Part shown: positions 35,488 to 45,078 of the stretch, one piece after another
Layout: each line of letters begins with the position of its first letter
Position numbering within the stretch: position 1 is the first letter of the stretch
Assembly: GCA_963693315.1 (NCBI GenBank)
Contig: OY856187.1
Span: 117,159,166-117,223,165 of the forward strand
Direction of reading: 5' to 3'
From: Diogma glabrata
Lineage: Eukaryota; Arthropoda; Insecta; Diptera; Cylindrotomidae
DNA length: 64,000 bases
Notes under the pieces: generated by a model
The model's input: only the letters and a program-made list of their open reading frames with translations
Database searches by the model: none
Told to the model about the DNA's origin: nothing
Made by a program: the position numbers and the translations under genes

Positions 35488-36257
35488 ATAAAGTCGCCGA
35501 CTGGGGTGACCAAAACCTTGTCAATTTCAACTCCACCAAAACACAGCTGTTGATTGTTTCCAGATTAAAGACCGAGTTCCCCAAAGATATTTTATTTAGT
35601 ATGTGTGATGAACCAATAGGTGAATGTAAAAACATTCGTTTATTGGGTGTCACAGTTTCAAATGACCTACTCTGGAACGATCATGTAATGACGATGGCAA
35701 AAAGCGCGTCTAAAAAACTCGGCCTCCTAAATAGATGCAAAAATTTTTTCACTCCATACCAATTGCTCCATGTTTATAAGTCCTATATTCGTCCCTGTAT
35801 GGAGTACTGCTGTCAAGTTTGGGGTGCTGCCTCTGTTTCCATCTTGGCCCTCTTGGACTCTGTTCAAAAACGAGCTATACGAATTGTAGGTGATCGAACT
35901 TTGACATCAAAACTTGATTCCCTACAACATCGTCGCACTGTTGCTGACCTCGTTGTTTTTTACAAATATCGTCATCAGCAGTGCTCAGATGAAATCAGCG
36001 GCATCATGCCTCAAACTTATTCTTACCCCCGTTCCACTCGGCAATCGGCTGCCGCAACCAGTGAAACGGTAAAGATCCCGCGCTGTCATACTGGCAGATC
36101 GCAGAGAGACTTCTTTGTCCGAACTGCGTACAAATGGAATAGTTTGCCGGAACACTTTGTCTCAGGTGGCTTCAACCCACAGATGTTTAAAAAAAGCGTT
36201 AATCTACACCTTAGAACGCCAGTTGTTGTGGGACCCAGGTCTAGACCTGGGTCTTAA
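35481..36257 (+). pseudogene. LINE ORF2, C-terminal RT remnant
   Basis: It resumes in another frame at DLNKVADWGDQNLVNFNSTK (35481), just after the deletion point, and runs to the stop near 36255. It includes NIRLLGVTVSNDLLWNDHV, YKSYIRPCMEYCCQVWG, LDSVQKRAIRIVG and the conserved terminal block AYKWNSLPEHFVSGGFNPQM. The missing piece between motif 2 and this region contains motif A, motif B and the catalytic (F/Y)ADD, so the enzyme core is deleted. The breakpoint lies within about 35470-35485. Confidence 0.9.
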
Positions 36258-37046
36258 AAGGTATTTATGTGTTGTTGTGACACATATTCTAAACCCTATT
36301 ACACAACACATTTTATTAAAAAAAAAAAAAAAAAAAAACATGAAATACAATTAAATTACTTCATGAATCAAATCAACGTAACGTAACGTAAAATAATCGA
36401 ATATGTATTCTAATATTTTCTCAAGGGTTCTAAAGAGGTTGGCTCGAATTCTCAAGAAATTATGCAGAATCGTATATAAGGAGGAGTATTCTTACCAGCC
36501 ATTGCGGATGTCAAAAAAATAGATGATGAAAATGATTGCTCTACTCTCACTCTCTTTCAATGTGTTTAAGACGGTTTTATTTGCAAAATTAAAATAGTTT
36601 TACTTTAGACCTGCGATGGCAAAGTTATAATTAAAATTGCGATAGTTTAAGTGGAATGTGAAATTAATTAATTGTAAACAAAAAGTTGTAACATGTATAT
36701 AAAATCGTGCAAATAGAAGTTATTTTAAATTAATTTTTTTAAATAAAGTTTCAAGAGTCATTGAGTAGAAATATTTTGTGTATTTTAGTTTAGTATTTTA
36801 GACGCTTTGTACTGGAAATTTGTACAATCAACCGTTGGTGTTTCGAAGCTGTTTGAAGAATATTATAGATAGCAATATTGTTGCTGTATTGTTTTCCTGT
36901 TGTTGTGGAACAACTAAGGAGTTGAATACTTAATAAAACCTGGTGTTTGTGCTTACTAATCAGTGATCGAATCCAGAAGGAGATTGGGAATTGCGTTTAT
37001 CGAATTGAGAGTAAGGCCAACGAAGTAAGGTTAGAAAAACTTAACA

Positions 37047-37868
37047 ATACGTTTGTATGGATGTAGAAAATTGTGTTAAGGTGAAAATAAGGCTAATAGT
37101 GGTGAATTTAATGCACAAGAAACCGAAGAAACACTGGCTGATAGTTTTGATTACGTAATGTTGTTCAAAACAAATATATCTACCACAACCTTATTTAAGG
37201 CCGACCGAATGTTTTATCTTCATTTTTGTATTTAAAGTAAAACAACCGAATTTGTAAACTTAATGTTACACGAAAAACTCGGTTGAAACGAAATATTTTT
37301 CAGTTTAAAATGTAGGAAATAGTTTATGATACTAACTTTTTGAAAATTCCTCAAGCACTTGCTTTTAAAAATTTCGTAAAAAATTATTTCGAATTATCAC
37401 CGCGATTGGGAAAGATTTAATAACTTCTAAGTTTGACTAACCAAACCAACACTTTAAACAAGCATTTTATACAATGAATAAATAGTATTATAAAAACCTA
37501 TTATTATCGCATATCATCCTTTCACTTTTCTATATCAAAAGATTAACATTTTAACGTATGTATATTAATTCAATAATTGCCCAATCTGTTAATTAAATCT
37601 GTCTGGTCAAATCTTTCTTCTATTCTCTTTTTGTTTTTGCTGTAAAAAATAAAAAACAAAATTTCTTCTTTCGCTTCATTGACGATGAACAATTTTTTTT
37701 TTAACAGCTTGATCATCAAAAAAAGTTTCTGTTAGAATATTTTTAAAGCATTTTAATATTTCTTTTTTGTTAAATCCAATAAAAAATTTAATAAAAAAAA
37801 TAAAAAGCCTATAAAATTCTACAATGTCTCGAATTAGAAGAATTAACCTTGAAATTTTATGTCAGAAG
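37047..37868. other. Unannotated AT-rich DNA
   Basis: Nothing recognisable beyond the LTR's right TSD. Confidence 0.3.
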
Positions 37869-38028
37869 AATAAAATCGTCTTATATAAGCCGTGTTCGAT
37901 TTGACTGAAACAACTGAAGCAACTGAAAAATTAAATGCAATTGTTGTTGTTTTTTCAGTTGTTTCAGTCAAATCGAACGCACCTATACATTGAAAGAGAG
38001 TGAGAGTAGAGCAATCATTTTCATCATC
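37869..38028 (-). mobile_element. Inverted LTR fragment split by a MITE
   Basis: 37988-38028 is the exact reverse complement of LTR positions 36522-36562 (41 bp, including TGCTCTACTCTCACTCTCTT). To the left of the MITE, AATAAAATCGTCTTATA continues the same LTR alignment (AATAAAACCGTCTTAAA inverted). An LTR relative in opposite orientation therefore existed here before the MITE inserted. Confidence 0.75.
37888..37984. mobile_element. 97-bp MITE, copy B
   Basis: This is identical to copy A at 8039-8135. The flanking TSD is ATA (37885-37887 and 37985-37987). Because it interrupts an LTR alignment, removing it and one TSD copy restores LTR continuity, which fixes the element ends independently. 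Confidence 0.9.
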
Positions 38029-38914
38029 AGCGTATTCATCATCATCATCAATGTCTTATTATCTGATTATACCAATCCCAACTAACCCCCTATTTCAAAT
38101 ATAGAAGAAAATACTAAACAATTTGTGGTTCAATCTTGGTTCTGTCGGAATTTTATGTAGGAAAAAAACGATGGAAAGAATACTTATAAGAATTAAAAAT
38201 ATTTAAACTTTGGATGGAATGACTTGACTGACATCTCGGACAAAGACGAATTGATTTAAAGAAAAAAAAAATAGTAAGAAACAGAAAGTAAAAATTATTC
38301 TTATTTTTTTTATTATACCTGTAACCTGTTGCTTTTTATTTGTTATATTTATATTGCGCAGAAATTTTGTTTAGTAGAAAAAGATAGACAGACTGATACC
38401 AAATAAAAAAAATTATAACAAGTAAAACTGAAATTAAAAAAAATCCTTGATATTTAATCGAAATATTTATATGAATTAATACAAGGAAAAAATTACAGTG
38501 AAGATGTGTGTGATGAGAAAATTGTGGAGATTGTAAGTATATTTATTTATCTTTTTAATTTTTATTATTTTTCTTTTAAAATATCATAATAGAAAAAGAA
38601 ATAAAGATCAATCATCGATCGATATCACATATGAAAATTAATGTTGAGAGGTAAAATGTGAAGAATAAAAAAGGTGAGGCAAATGTAATCAGAAACGTGT
38701 CGTATATGGAATCTTAAATCTTTCGAGATTGTTACTGTAAAAGGAATATTATTTTAGTTATTCGGAAAAGTCGATTGATATAATGTAACGATATTCAAAG
38801 CTAGAAGTTTGAAAGCTTGATAAGTTTTTTTCTCAAATTAATATAATATTTTGCTAAAATTTACATTCAAGATACAAAAGAATTCGTAAAGATCGAAAAA
38901 TATAACGATCCTAT
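38029..38914. other. Unannotated AT-rich DNA up to the gap
   Basis: A short TCATCATCATCATCA run lies near 38037. No gene is recognised. Confidence 0.3.
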
Positions 38915-39114
38915 NNNNNNNNNNNNNNNNNNNNNNNNNNNNNNNNNNNNNNNNNNNNNNNNNNNNNNNNNNNNNNNNNNNNNNNNNNNNNNNNNNNNNN
39001 NNNNNNNNNNNNNNNNNNNNNNNNNNNNNNNNNNNNNNNNNNNNNNNNNNNNNNNNNNNNNNNNNNNNNNNNNNNNNNNNNNNNNNNNNNNNNNNNNNNN
39101 NNNNNNNNNNNNNN
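38915..39114. other. Assembly gap, 200 Ns
   Basis: Exactly 200 unknown bases, a size commonly used as a placeholder when contigs are joined. True distance and orientation across it are not guaranteed. Confidence 0.98.
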
Positions 39115-39734
39115 TTCCGGTTCCTAAAACACATAGAAGCTGTGATTTTAAAATTTAATTTTTTTTAATTTTCTTAAGGGTTTTGACGAAAATGTTGACA
39201 ATAAACTCAGTTTGCATTGATCGATTTTCTTTTTGGTGAACAAAATTTTCATAAAATTGCAAACAAACAATTACGATTACAAACTCAAGAAACTATTGGA
39301 ATCATTTAAAATTTGCAATTCGAAATCATTTTAATTTTAATTTATTATTATTATTATTCATATATTTACAATTTTAGTATATAAACAGATTATATAATTA
39401 CAGTGTTCAGTAAAATTATATACTTCTCAGCTATGTTATAAAATATTTGATTTCTCGAATTAAATGTATTATTTTTAATTATTATGATGTTTTTATATAT
39501 TGGAATACTAAGCCGGGAAAAAAAAAAGTTATGTAAAAAATACCCTGTGATCTGGCAACTTAAACTATACTTAAACTAAATACTAAATCTAAACTTAAAA
39601 ACTAATTTCAAACATACATATAATGTTAATATTTAAAGCAATGTAAATTTTAAATATTTTTTTCCTAAAAAGTATGTGGAGGAATTCTAAAAGCTTGTGA
39701 GAGAACTTTAGAACAATCAGAATCGAAGTTGGTT
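39115..39734. other. AT-rich DNA, partly LINE 3' UTR
   Basis: 39300-39335 has a scrap of the SINE-like family (TTTGCAATTCGAAATCATTT). About 39500-39734 is probably the 3' UTR of the minus-strand Jockey-like copy that follows. Confidence 0.4.
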
Positions 39735-40596
39735 TACTAAGTTACTTTCGATTTTTTGACACTTACTTATGAATTTGGTTCTAATTTTATTGATGAAGTC
39801 AATCACAAGATGTACATTAGACAGATTGGAGAGAGCTTGTGTTGACTGTTGAGAATAATCTAGGGCGATTATAAATTAGTTTAAGACATTTGTTTTGTGC
39901 TGTTTGTAGTTTTTTAAGATGAATATTGGAACTGGTAAACCAAACGGGTGCTGCATGTAAGGTACGGCGTAAGATGGATGTATATTGTTTGTTGAATTGA
40001 AAAATTGAAAGTTTAGATTTTTTATGTAAGATACTGTACAGTATTCGTATCATTTTTTGACATTTTTCTACTAATGAGTTAATGTAATGCTTTAATGTTA
40101 ATCGTTTGTCTATTATAACTTCTAGGTATTTTATAGTTTCTGACCATTGTAATGGAATTCCATCCATTGAAAGAGATTCATTATTTGGGAGATTTCTTGC
40201 AGCACTCTTTTTGGTGAGAAAAATAGATTGCGTCTTATTTGGGTTAGTTTTTATTCCCCATTTGGAAAAATATAAAGAAAGATTATTAATTGACGTTTGT
40301 AATTCAGATAAAATAACGTTAATATCAGCTGAAGAGGCGAATATAGCTATATCATCAGCATAAAGAGCAAAATCTGTAGTGTTGTTAAATTGAGTTTTAA
40401 TATCAGCCGTAAATACATTGTATAATGCAGGCGAAAGGACAGCCCCTTGTGGAAAACCGCAATTTACATTTTTGGCCGTGGATCTACAACAGTTAATTGT
40501 AACTAAAACTGTCTATCACTTAAAAAGGAGTTTATGATTCTAATCAAATAATTAGGAAAATGTAAATGAAGTAATTTAAAAATGATACCTCCATTT
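39735..40596 (-). pseudogene. Jockey-like LINE reverse transcriptase, 5'-truncated
   Basis: The minus strand encodes, in order: HFPNYLIRIINSFLSDRQF, then after a one-frame shift CGFPQGAVLSPALYNVF (motif B), ALYADDIAIF (motif C, catalytic YADD intact), LSLYFSKWGIKTNPNKTQS, and the 116-aa piece GIPLQWSETIKYLEVIIDKR...RIL.S..SKLSIF, ILRRTLHAAPVWFTSS and KKLQTAQNKCLKLIYNRP. It ends near 39735 (LVNQLRF, stop). These are hallmarks of the Jockey clade. At least two frameshifts and 5' truncation at 40596, beside a SINE-like repeat, make it inactive. It differs from the LINE at 33022, which lacks exactly these motifs. Confidence 0.85.
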
Positions 40597-40597
40597 T

Positions 40598-40960
40598 TAA
40601 TTTTCTCTTAGAAAATCTATAAGAATGTTTTGAATATGTTTCTGGTTGGGATTGAACTAGCACTCATAAGAGACACCACAGTTCAAATCCCAGTTTCGTA
40701 TTTACTCAGCCAAGGCGGCAATGCTGAAACAAATTTTAAATTTTTATGTTCAGATGATTTTCAAATTGACACTTCATCATCATACACATATTTACTTAAG
40801 TTGAATCCTTCGTTACACAGTTCTAAGCTCGTAGGATGAGGATATATAAGTCACGAGTGTACTGCCGAGGTGTGTAAGACACCGAGCTTTAAACTATAGT
40901 GTCTCATAAAGTGTCAGTTTAATTCCAACACGAAACGACAAAACAAAATCTAAAAAAATT
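40598..40960 (-). mobile_element. SINE-like repeat with an inverted partial partner
   Basis: 40600-40830 matches the family in reverse orientation (GGGATTGAACTAGCACTCAT and TTTATGTTCAGATGATTTTC). Immediately after, 40862-40960 carries the tRNA-like head in forward orientation (GCCGAGGTGTGTAAGACACC, then AATTCCAACACGAAACGAC), so two copies lie tail-to-tail. Confidence 0.6.
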
Positions 40961-41394
40961 TCTAAAACCTTGAAACAGTGAACTTCCACTTGTGTGCGCC
41001 CCTGGTTACGAGAGTTTAATCACTCACAAAGAAAGCTTAATTAGCATATTAGTGTGAATAGTTCAAATTTTATTCAATGGTCTTAGAGAAAAGCACTGAT
41101 GCTACTGATACTTCGGAACTTATCATATTTATTCAAGAAATTAATAACAACAGCTAAAGATACAAAAGAATTGGTCTCCAAAATAATATCAAAATGTTTA
41201 TAATCAAAATCGGTTAAAAGATTTTGGTAGATATCACGAGCAAACTTAAGTGATTTAAATTCGTGACTTCAAATCAAAAAACAGCTGATAAGCAACATAT
41301 TTCAAATAGTAGTAGTCTTTGAAATGAAATTAAAACACATTTTAAAACAATGAACAAAACCATCTTAAACTTTTAAAAATATGCGAATTTAGCT
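40961..41394. other. Unannotated AT-rich DNA
   Basis: Nothing recognised. Confidence 0.3.
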
Positions 41395-41680
41395 TCCATT
41401 ATATCTAGTAATGCTCCATTACTGGATACCAGTAATGCAGTAATAGCCGAGTACTGGATCATTAAAATAATTTTGCTGGATTATAGCTTCGACTAATAAA
41501 TGGCTGCCATTGATGGGCCAGATAAAAGATACAGCATTGACCCATACTATGTTGTACAGTACTGGCTATTTTCCATAATCCGCAGATCGGCTGATTTATT
41601 GTTTCAGTAATGGCCCAACAACTATAGCTAAGTATTGTTAACCATTAATGAACTAGTGCTTGGCCGTAGTTCTGAGTTTT
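41395..41680. mobile_element. Partial copy of the motif-rich inverted-repeat family 1
   Basis: It shares TAATGCTCCATTACTGG, CGAGTACTGG, AATTTTGCTGGATTATAGC, TAAATGGCTGCCATTGATGG, TGTTAACCATTAATG and GTGCTTGGCCG with 23940-25290. The internal core is missing, which leaves the two arms joined. No TSD is evident. Confidence 0.7.
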
Positions 41681-42782
41681 CAGCTTATTTAATTTCTTTT
41701 GCTCACAATTACTTCTCCACATCAAATCTCTTGGAAACGACTTTCCTTGTTCTCAAACAAATTTCCTTGAAATTCCTGCAATATGATTTCTTCTGCGTTC
41801 ACAATACTTTAAAATGGCACTTTTCATTTCATTATTATTTTGTTCAGGTAAAGTAGTTAAATTGAAGCAAATAAACAAATATGAATAACTAACTACATAG
41901 ATTAGTTAGTTAACACATGTTTCACATGAATTCAATATTTTTATAATAATTTTTTATGTTTAACTTTAAATAACTGTGAAGATCACACACGACCACTAAT
42001 CTCACGAGTACTCTGCCTATTTGACTTTCTATACTTAAGTCGAAAATCATCCCTTGATTGTTTAAATCATTAATCAAGTAATTATTACAATGCATCTGCT
42101 CAAAAATGATAAATTTATTATGAATAAACTACCACGATAAACACAATTTGACACTTTTTGTATTTCCCATTTTTAAATACGGTTTATTATTAAACATTCT
42201 ATACAAATTCATATTTAATATCAAAACCAATAACTGTATCTTATACAAAACTATGCACTTAAAAATATTTAAAGAAAAATCTCAATACATCAAATGCTTT
42301 TTTCTTTAAAATTAAGCTTTTTTGAGAATTAAAATTCAATCATAAGATTTGAACATGTCAAAAGTTAAACGAGAATTAAAAAGTGAATTTTTGTTTTGTA
42401 ACATCATGGAGGATATCAACTACGATATACATTTCTCTCTTTTCATTAGATCTTTGTTTCACACCAAATTCGATGTCCGAAAAACAGAAACCGATTCACA
42501 CGTTTAATTTTATTATTTTGTTTTACACAAAATATATACGGTCGAGGTCATATGAAATGTCGGTATAAAAGTTAATTCAATTATTTGCAAAAAAGTGTCA
42601 TTGGAATGGTTTTCTTTAAAGTTTCGTGTGGACTAATATTAAATGTCGTTGGACTAATATTAAACGTCTAAATTTCAGCCCAAATGTCTGCATCTACAAA
42701 CCTACTATTCCTAACCTTCTAAAAAAATTGAACAATAAAAAAAAGAAAAAGAAAAAGAAAAGAAATTAAAAACTAACATTGT
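41681..42782. other. Unannotated AT-rich DNA
   Basis: Contains a 21-bp tandem duplication around GGACTAATATTAAA at about 42629-42668 and a purine-rich AAAAAGAAAAAG run at 42738-42766. No gene is recognised. Confidence 0.3.
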
Positions 42783-42804
42783 CGCTGGAGGCAGACCACG
42801 AGTT

Positions 42805-42960
42805 CCAGCCTTCAGATTCATCCTCTTCACAAACCAACTATTGTAACGCGATGAATGTTCCCGGGATCCCGGGATTTTTTGCTTAACAAATCCCGGGATC
42901 CCGGGAACATTCATCGCGTTACAATAGTTGGTTTCTGAAGAGGATGAATCTGAAGGCTGG
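42805..42960. mobile_element. Foldback element with CCCGGGATCCCGGGA core
   Basis: Arms of 70 bp (42805-42874 and 42891-42960, starting CCAGCCTTCAGATTCATCCT) are nearly perfect inverses around a 16-bp spacer. Imperfect pairing continues outward to about 42783 and 42977. The inner parts hold the self-palindrome TCCCGGGATCCCGGGA once on each arm. Related to 4296-4377 by this core. The 95-aa reverse ORF is an artefact of the arms. Confidence 0.8.
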
Positions 42961-43252
42961 AATACAAACTCTAGCGATGATTGATTGTCAAAAGACAATT
43001 AAAATTGTGAAGGAAGGTAGGTGTTGAGTGTTGAGATCTGGCTACCACTCCACCCTGATGGAAGAGTGCTTAGCGCTGAAGTTTGGTACTTGACTGTCAC
43101 TACGTTGACTGCCTAGTGTCATCTTCCTTTGCTAAACGCTCCTCCGAGTCCGAGCCTTACGACTCGTAACCAATGTCGGAAGGGAAAACTAAAATATAAA
43201 TTCAAAATAATGGGTAAGAAGACCACTCCTAACGACCACTCCTTCATTATTC

Positions 43253-43603
43253 CTAATGAGAGTGTGAAGCTGCTTTCTCCATCCGTTCGTAATCTTTTCG
43301 GGCCATGGCCCTGGCTACTCTTTTAGCCTTTCTCCTTTCATCTTTTTTCTTTCTTTTTGTTAGCATCCTTCTACGTTCTCTAGTTATCCTAGGTTCAAGA
43401 ACTCCCTCTTCTAACGCTGGCGTGTCTTGTACCTGATCCCTGATGACCAGATTCAGAGAATTTGCTAGCTGGTTTGCCAGACGTTGGCCCAATTGATTGA
43501 CAGCTCTGGCTCCTCCCACACTACTGGAACATAAGGTTCACGCAGTGCTGGAGCAGATCGCACAGGACTGGTCAACGTCCTACGTTCTTCATCACTCACA
43601 TTA
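43253..43603 (-). pseudogene. Unidentified charged-protein remnant, ORF1-like
   Basis: GC-richer than its surroundings. The minus strand opens with SDEERRTLTSPVRSAPALRE and PYVPVVWEEPELSI in one frame, then after a shift near 43500 continues in another as NQLGQRLANQLANSLNLVIR...TPALEEGVLEPRITRERRR, followed by a Lys/Arg-rich stretch and a stop. The acidic N-part and very basic C-part resemble nucleic-acid-binding ORF1 or gag-like proteins of retroelements, but no zinc knuckle is visible and I cannot name a family. A single coding ancestor with one frameshift is inferred. Confidence 0.35.
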
Positions 43604-43617
43604 TTATATTACCCAAA

Positions 43618-43950
43618 GTTTTAATTTTTGATATTTCAAATTTTTGGATATTTAAAATTTTTGATTTGATATTTTTGATATTATACTTTTTCTTCGGTTT
43701 CTATTCTTTTTTTTTTTTTGGGCTGTTGTTTTTTAACAATTTTTTTTAATAGAAATATTTGTGCAACAAACAAATGTCGGTGTTTACCACCGCAGTGTAG
43801 TCGGGTAAGGGCGTGGCTGCCCGGTCAGCCATTTGAACCTTTCCTCACTGATGATTCTCTACCGAAGAAAAATTATTATATAAAAACTATCAAAAATATC
43901 AAATCAAAAATTCAAAATATCCAAAAACTCGAAATATCAAAAATTAAAAC
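43618..43950. mobile_element. Foldback element of about 333 bp
   Basis: Left arm 43618-43698 (GTTTTAATTTTTGATATTTC ... TTCTTCGGT) pairs with right arm 43861-43950 (ACCGAAGAAAAATTA ... GAAATATCAAAAATTAAAAC). The unpaired middle is GC-richer (GGGTAAGGGCGTGGCTGCCC). A small palindrome, TAATATATAACGG / CCGTTATATAATATA, follows at about 43960-43995. Confidence 0.75.
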
Positions 43951-44100
43951 TATGGATAATATAATATATAACGGGTTGCCGTTATATAATATATCTTGTT
44001 TTTGAGTCAAGACCGCCAAGTACCAGCGGTAAAATCCATCGAATTCAACACCATATTGTTATAAACCGTTATTCGGTTTATATCCGTGATTACAAAAAAA

Positions 44101-44310
44101 GAATAATTTAAATCAACAAATGGCCTCTGGCCCAGAAAAGTCTCGTTATTTAGTACTTCATATTTAAAAAAAAAATACAAAAATTATATATGCATGTGCT
44201 CTTATGTGTACATATATATAAATTTGTATTTTGTTTTTTTTTCAAATATGAAGTACTAAATAACGAGATTTTCCTAGGTCAGAGGTTGCTTGTTGATTTA
44301 AATTATTCTG
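44101..44310. mobile_element. 210-bp foldback MITE
   Basis: Left arm GAATAATTTAAATCAACAA (44101) through TCGTTATTTAGTACTTCATA pairs with right arm 44228-44310. Arms are about 75 bp with a handful of mismatches. The loop contains an ATATATATGCATGTG stretch. Confidence 0.8.
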
Positions 44311-44395
44311 TAGGAAGATAAATATATAAAATTAAACTAAAATGAAAATTTATATAAAAAATAGAAAACAAACTTAACTTAAATGAACTCAGTAG

Positions 44396-45078
44396 ATGTA
44401 TAGATCAATCCGCATCCGCATGTATAGATCTTCCCGCATGGAGGGTTCAGTTTTTATTGTTTTGAATTTTTTTTAGTTTTGATCTACGGGTGTGACAACT
44501 CCGCGTACTCCAGTCTCTGCTACTGGCATATGAGTTAAGGTGAGATATCACATACCACTGGCAATAGTAGTGAGATATCACTAGACAAGGTGACAACTGT
44601 ATTCAGTCAACGGTAGCACCCTCAATCTTAGCTGTGAAATAATCCTTGATCATGAGACGCTATTGCTTCCTTGAAGAAAAGAGCCTTCATATAACTATGT
44701 GTGGGCTTTAATCTTCAAGAAAGACAGGGCGTCACAGGATCAAGGAATATGCAACCGGCTGGATTATTGGCAACTACATTTTTGTTTTGTTGCATCAAAT
44801 TTTTGTAAAAATTTGCTATTTACTTTTTCATTTACTTTTATTTTCTCTATTCTATCATAAAATATTGGGCTATGTCATATTTTGTCAGTGATGGGATTTT
44901 TTGTTTAGTTATCCATTCTTTAACAAAAAATATAAAAAACAAAAAAAGAAAGATTTACTTCCATCAACACCTTTGAACGTATGTTGTTGTGGGACCTTGG
45001 TCTTAAAAGGTTTTTATGTGTTATTGTGACACATATTGTAATTCCTACTACACAACACATTTTATTAAAAAAAAAATA
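44396..45078 (+). mobile_element. Non-autonomous LINE derivative (leader joined to 3' tail)
   Basis: 44481-44950 follows the LINE leader at 33174-33650 (GATCTACGGG, GTGAGATATCACATACCACT, GGCTGGATTATTGGCA, CTATGTCATATTTTGT). It then jumps at CATCAACACC to the LINE's last 100 bp (GTTGTTGTGGGACCTTGGTC, ACACAACACATTTTATTAAA) and an A-run. All coding sequence is absent. The same join at 6486-6720 and 17500-17715 shows it multiplied as a unit. It probably borrows the parent LINE's enzymes through the shared 3' end. Upstream 44396-44480 has a tandem ATGTATAGATC pair like the parent's 5' repeats. Confidence 0.8.

Larger units (their letters stand above)
33022..36339 (+). mobile_element. CR1/Jockey-like LINE with internal deletion
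   Basis: It is bounded by an 11-bp TSD, ATGAAATACAA, at 33011-33021 and 36340-36350, with a terminal A-run at 36318-36338. The 5' leader of about 650 bp starts with two near-identical copies of a 25-bp unit (TCCTAGAAAAGGTGTTAACA type, 33084-33135) and then a block beginning GATCTACGGGTCTGACTACC (33174) that recurs at 44481. There is no ORF1 between leader and ORF2. The 3' tail ends TTGTGACACATATTCTAAAC...ACACAACACATTTTATTAA. It lies one base-pair step from the RTE-like insertion: its TSD overlaps that element's TSD, so it landed second. Confidence 0.85.
31417..37046 (+). mobile_element. Solo LTR (Gypsy-like), interrupted by two LINEs
   Basis: The LTR begins TGTGACGATT (31417) and ends ...AAAAACTTAACA (37046), with a 4-bp TSD ATAC at 31413-31416 and 37047-37050. 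A second copy at 56722-57393 shares the start TGTTACGATT, TATATAARGAGG (TATA box, about 36473), AATAAAGTTT, ACAATCAACCGTTGG and GTTGTGGAACAA, so the boundaries are independently supported. A 4-bp TSD and TG...CA ends fit Ty3/Gypsy. No internal coding region remains. The LTR sequence itself is 31417-31445 plus 36351-37046, about 725 bp; the rest is the two LINE insertions. Confidence 0.8.

Noticed and set aside
38495..38540. Possible micro-exon ending at GTAAGT (38534)
   Set aside because: The acceptor lacks a pyrimidine tract, the exon would be about 34 bp and no partner exon is visible.
42711..42998. 95-aa reverse ORF
   Set aside because: It spans a palindrome, so half of it is the other half read backwards.
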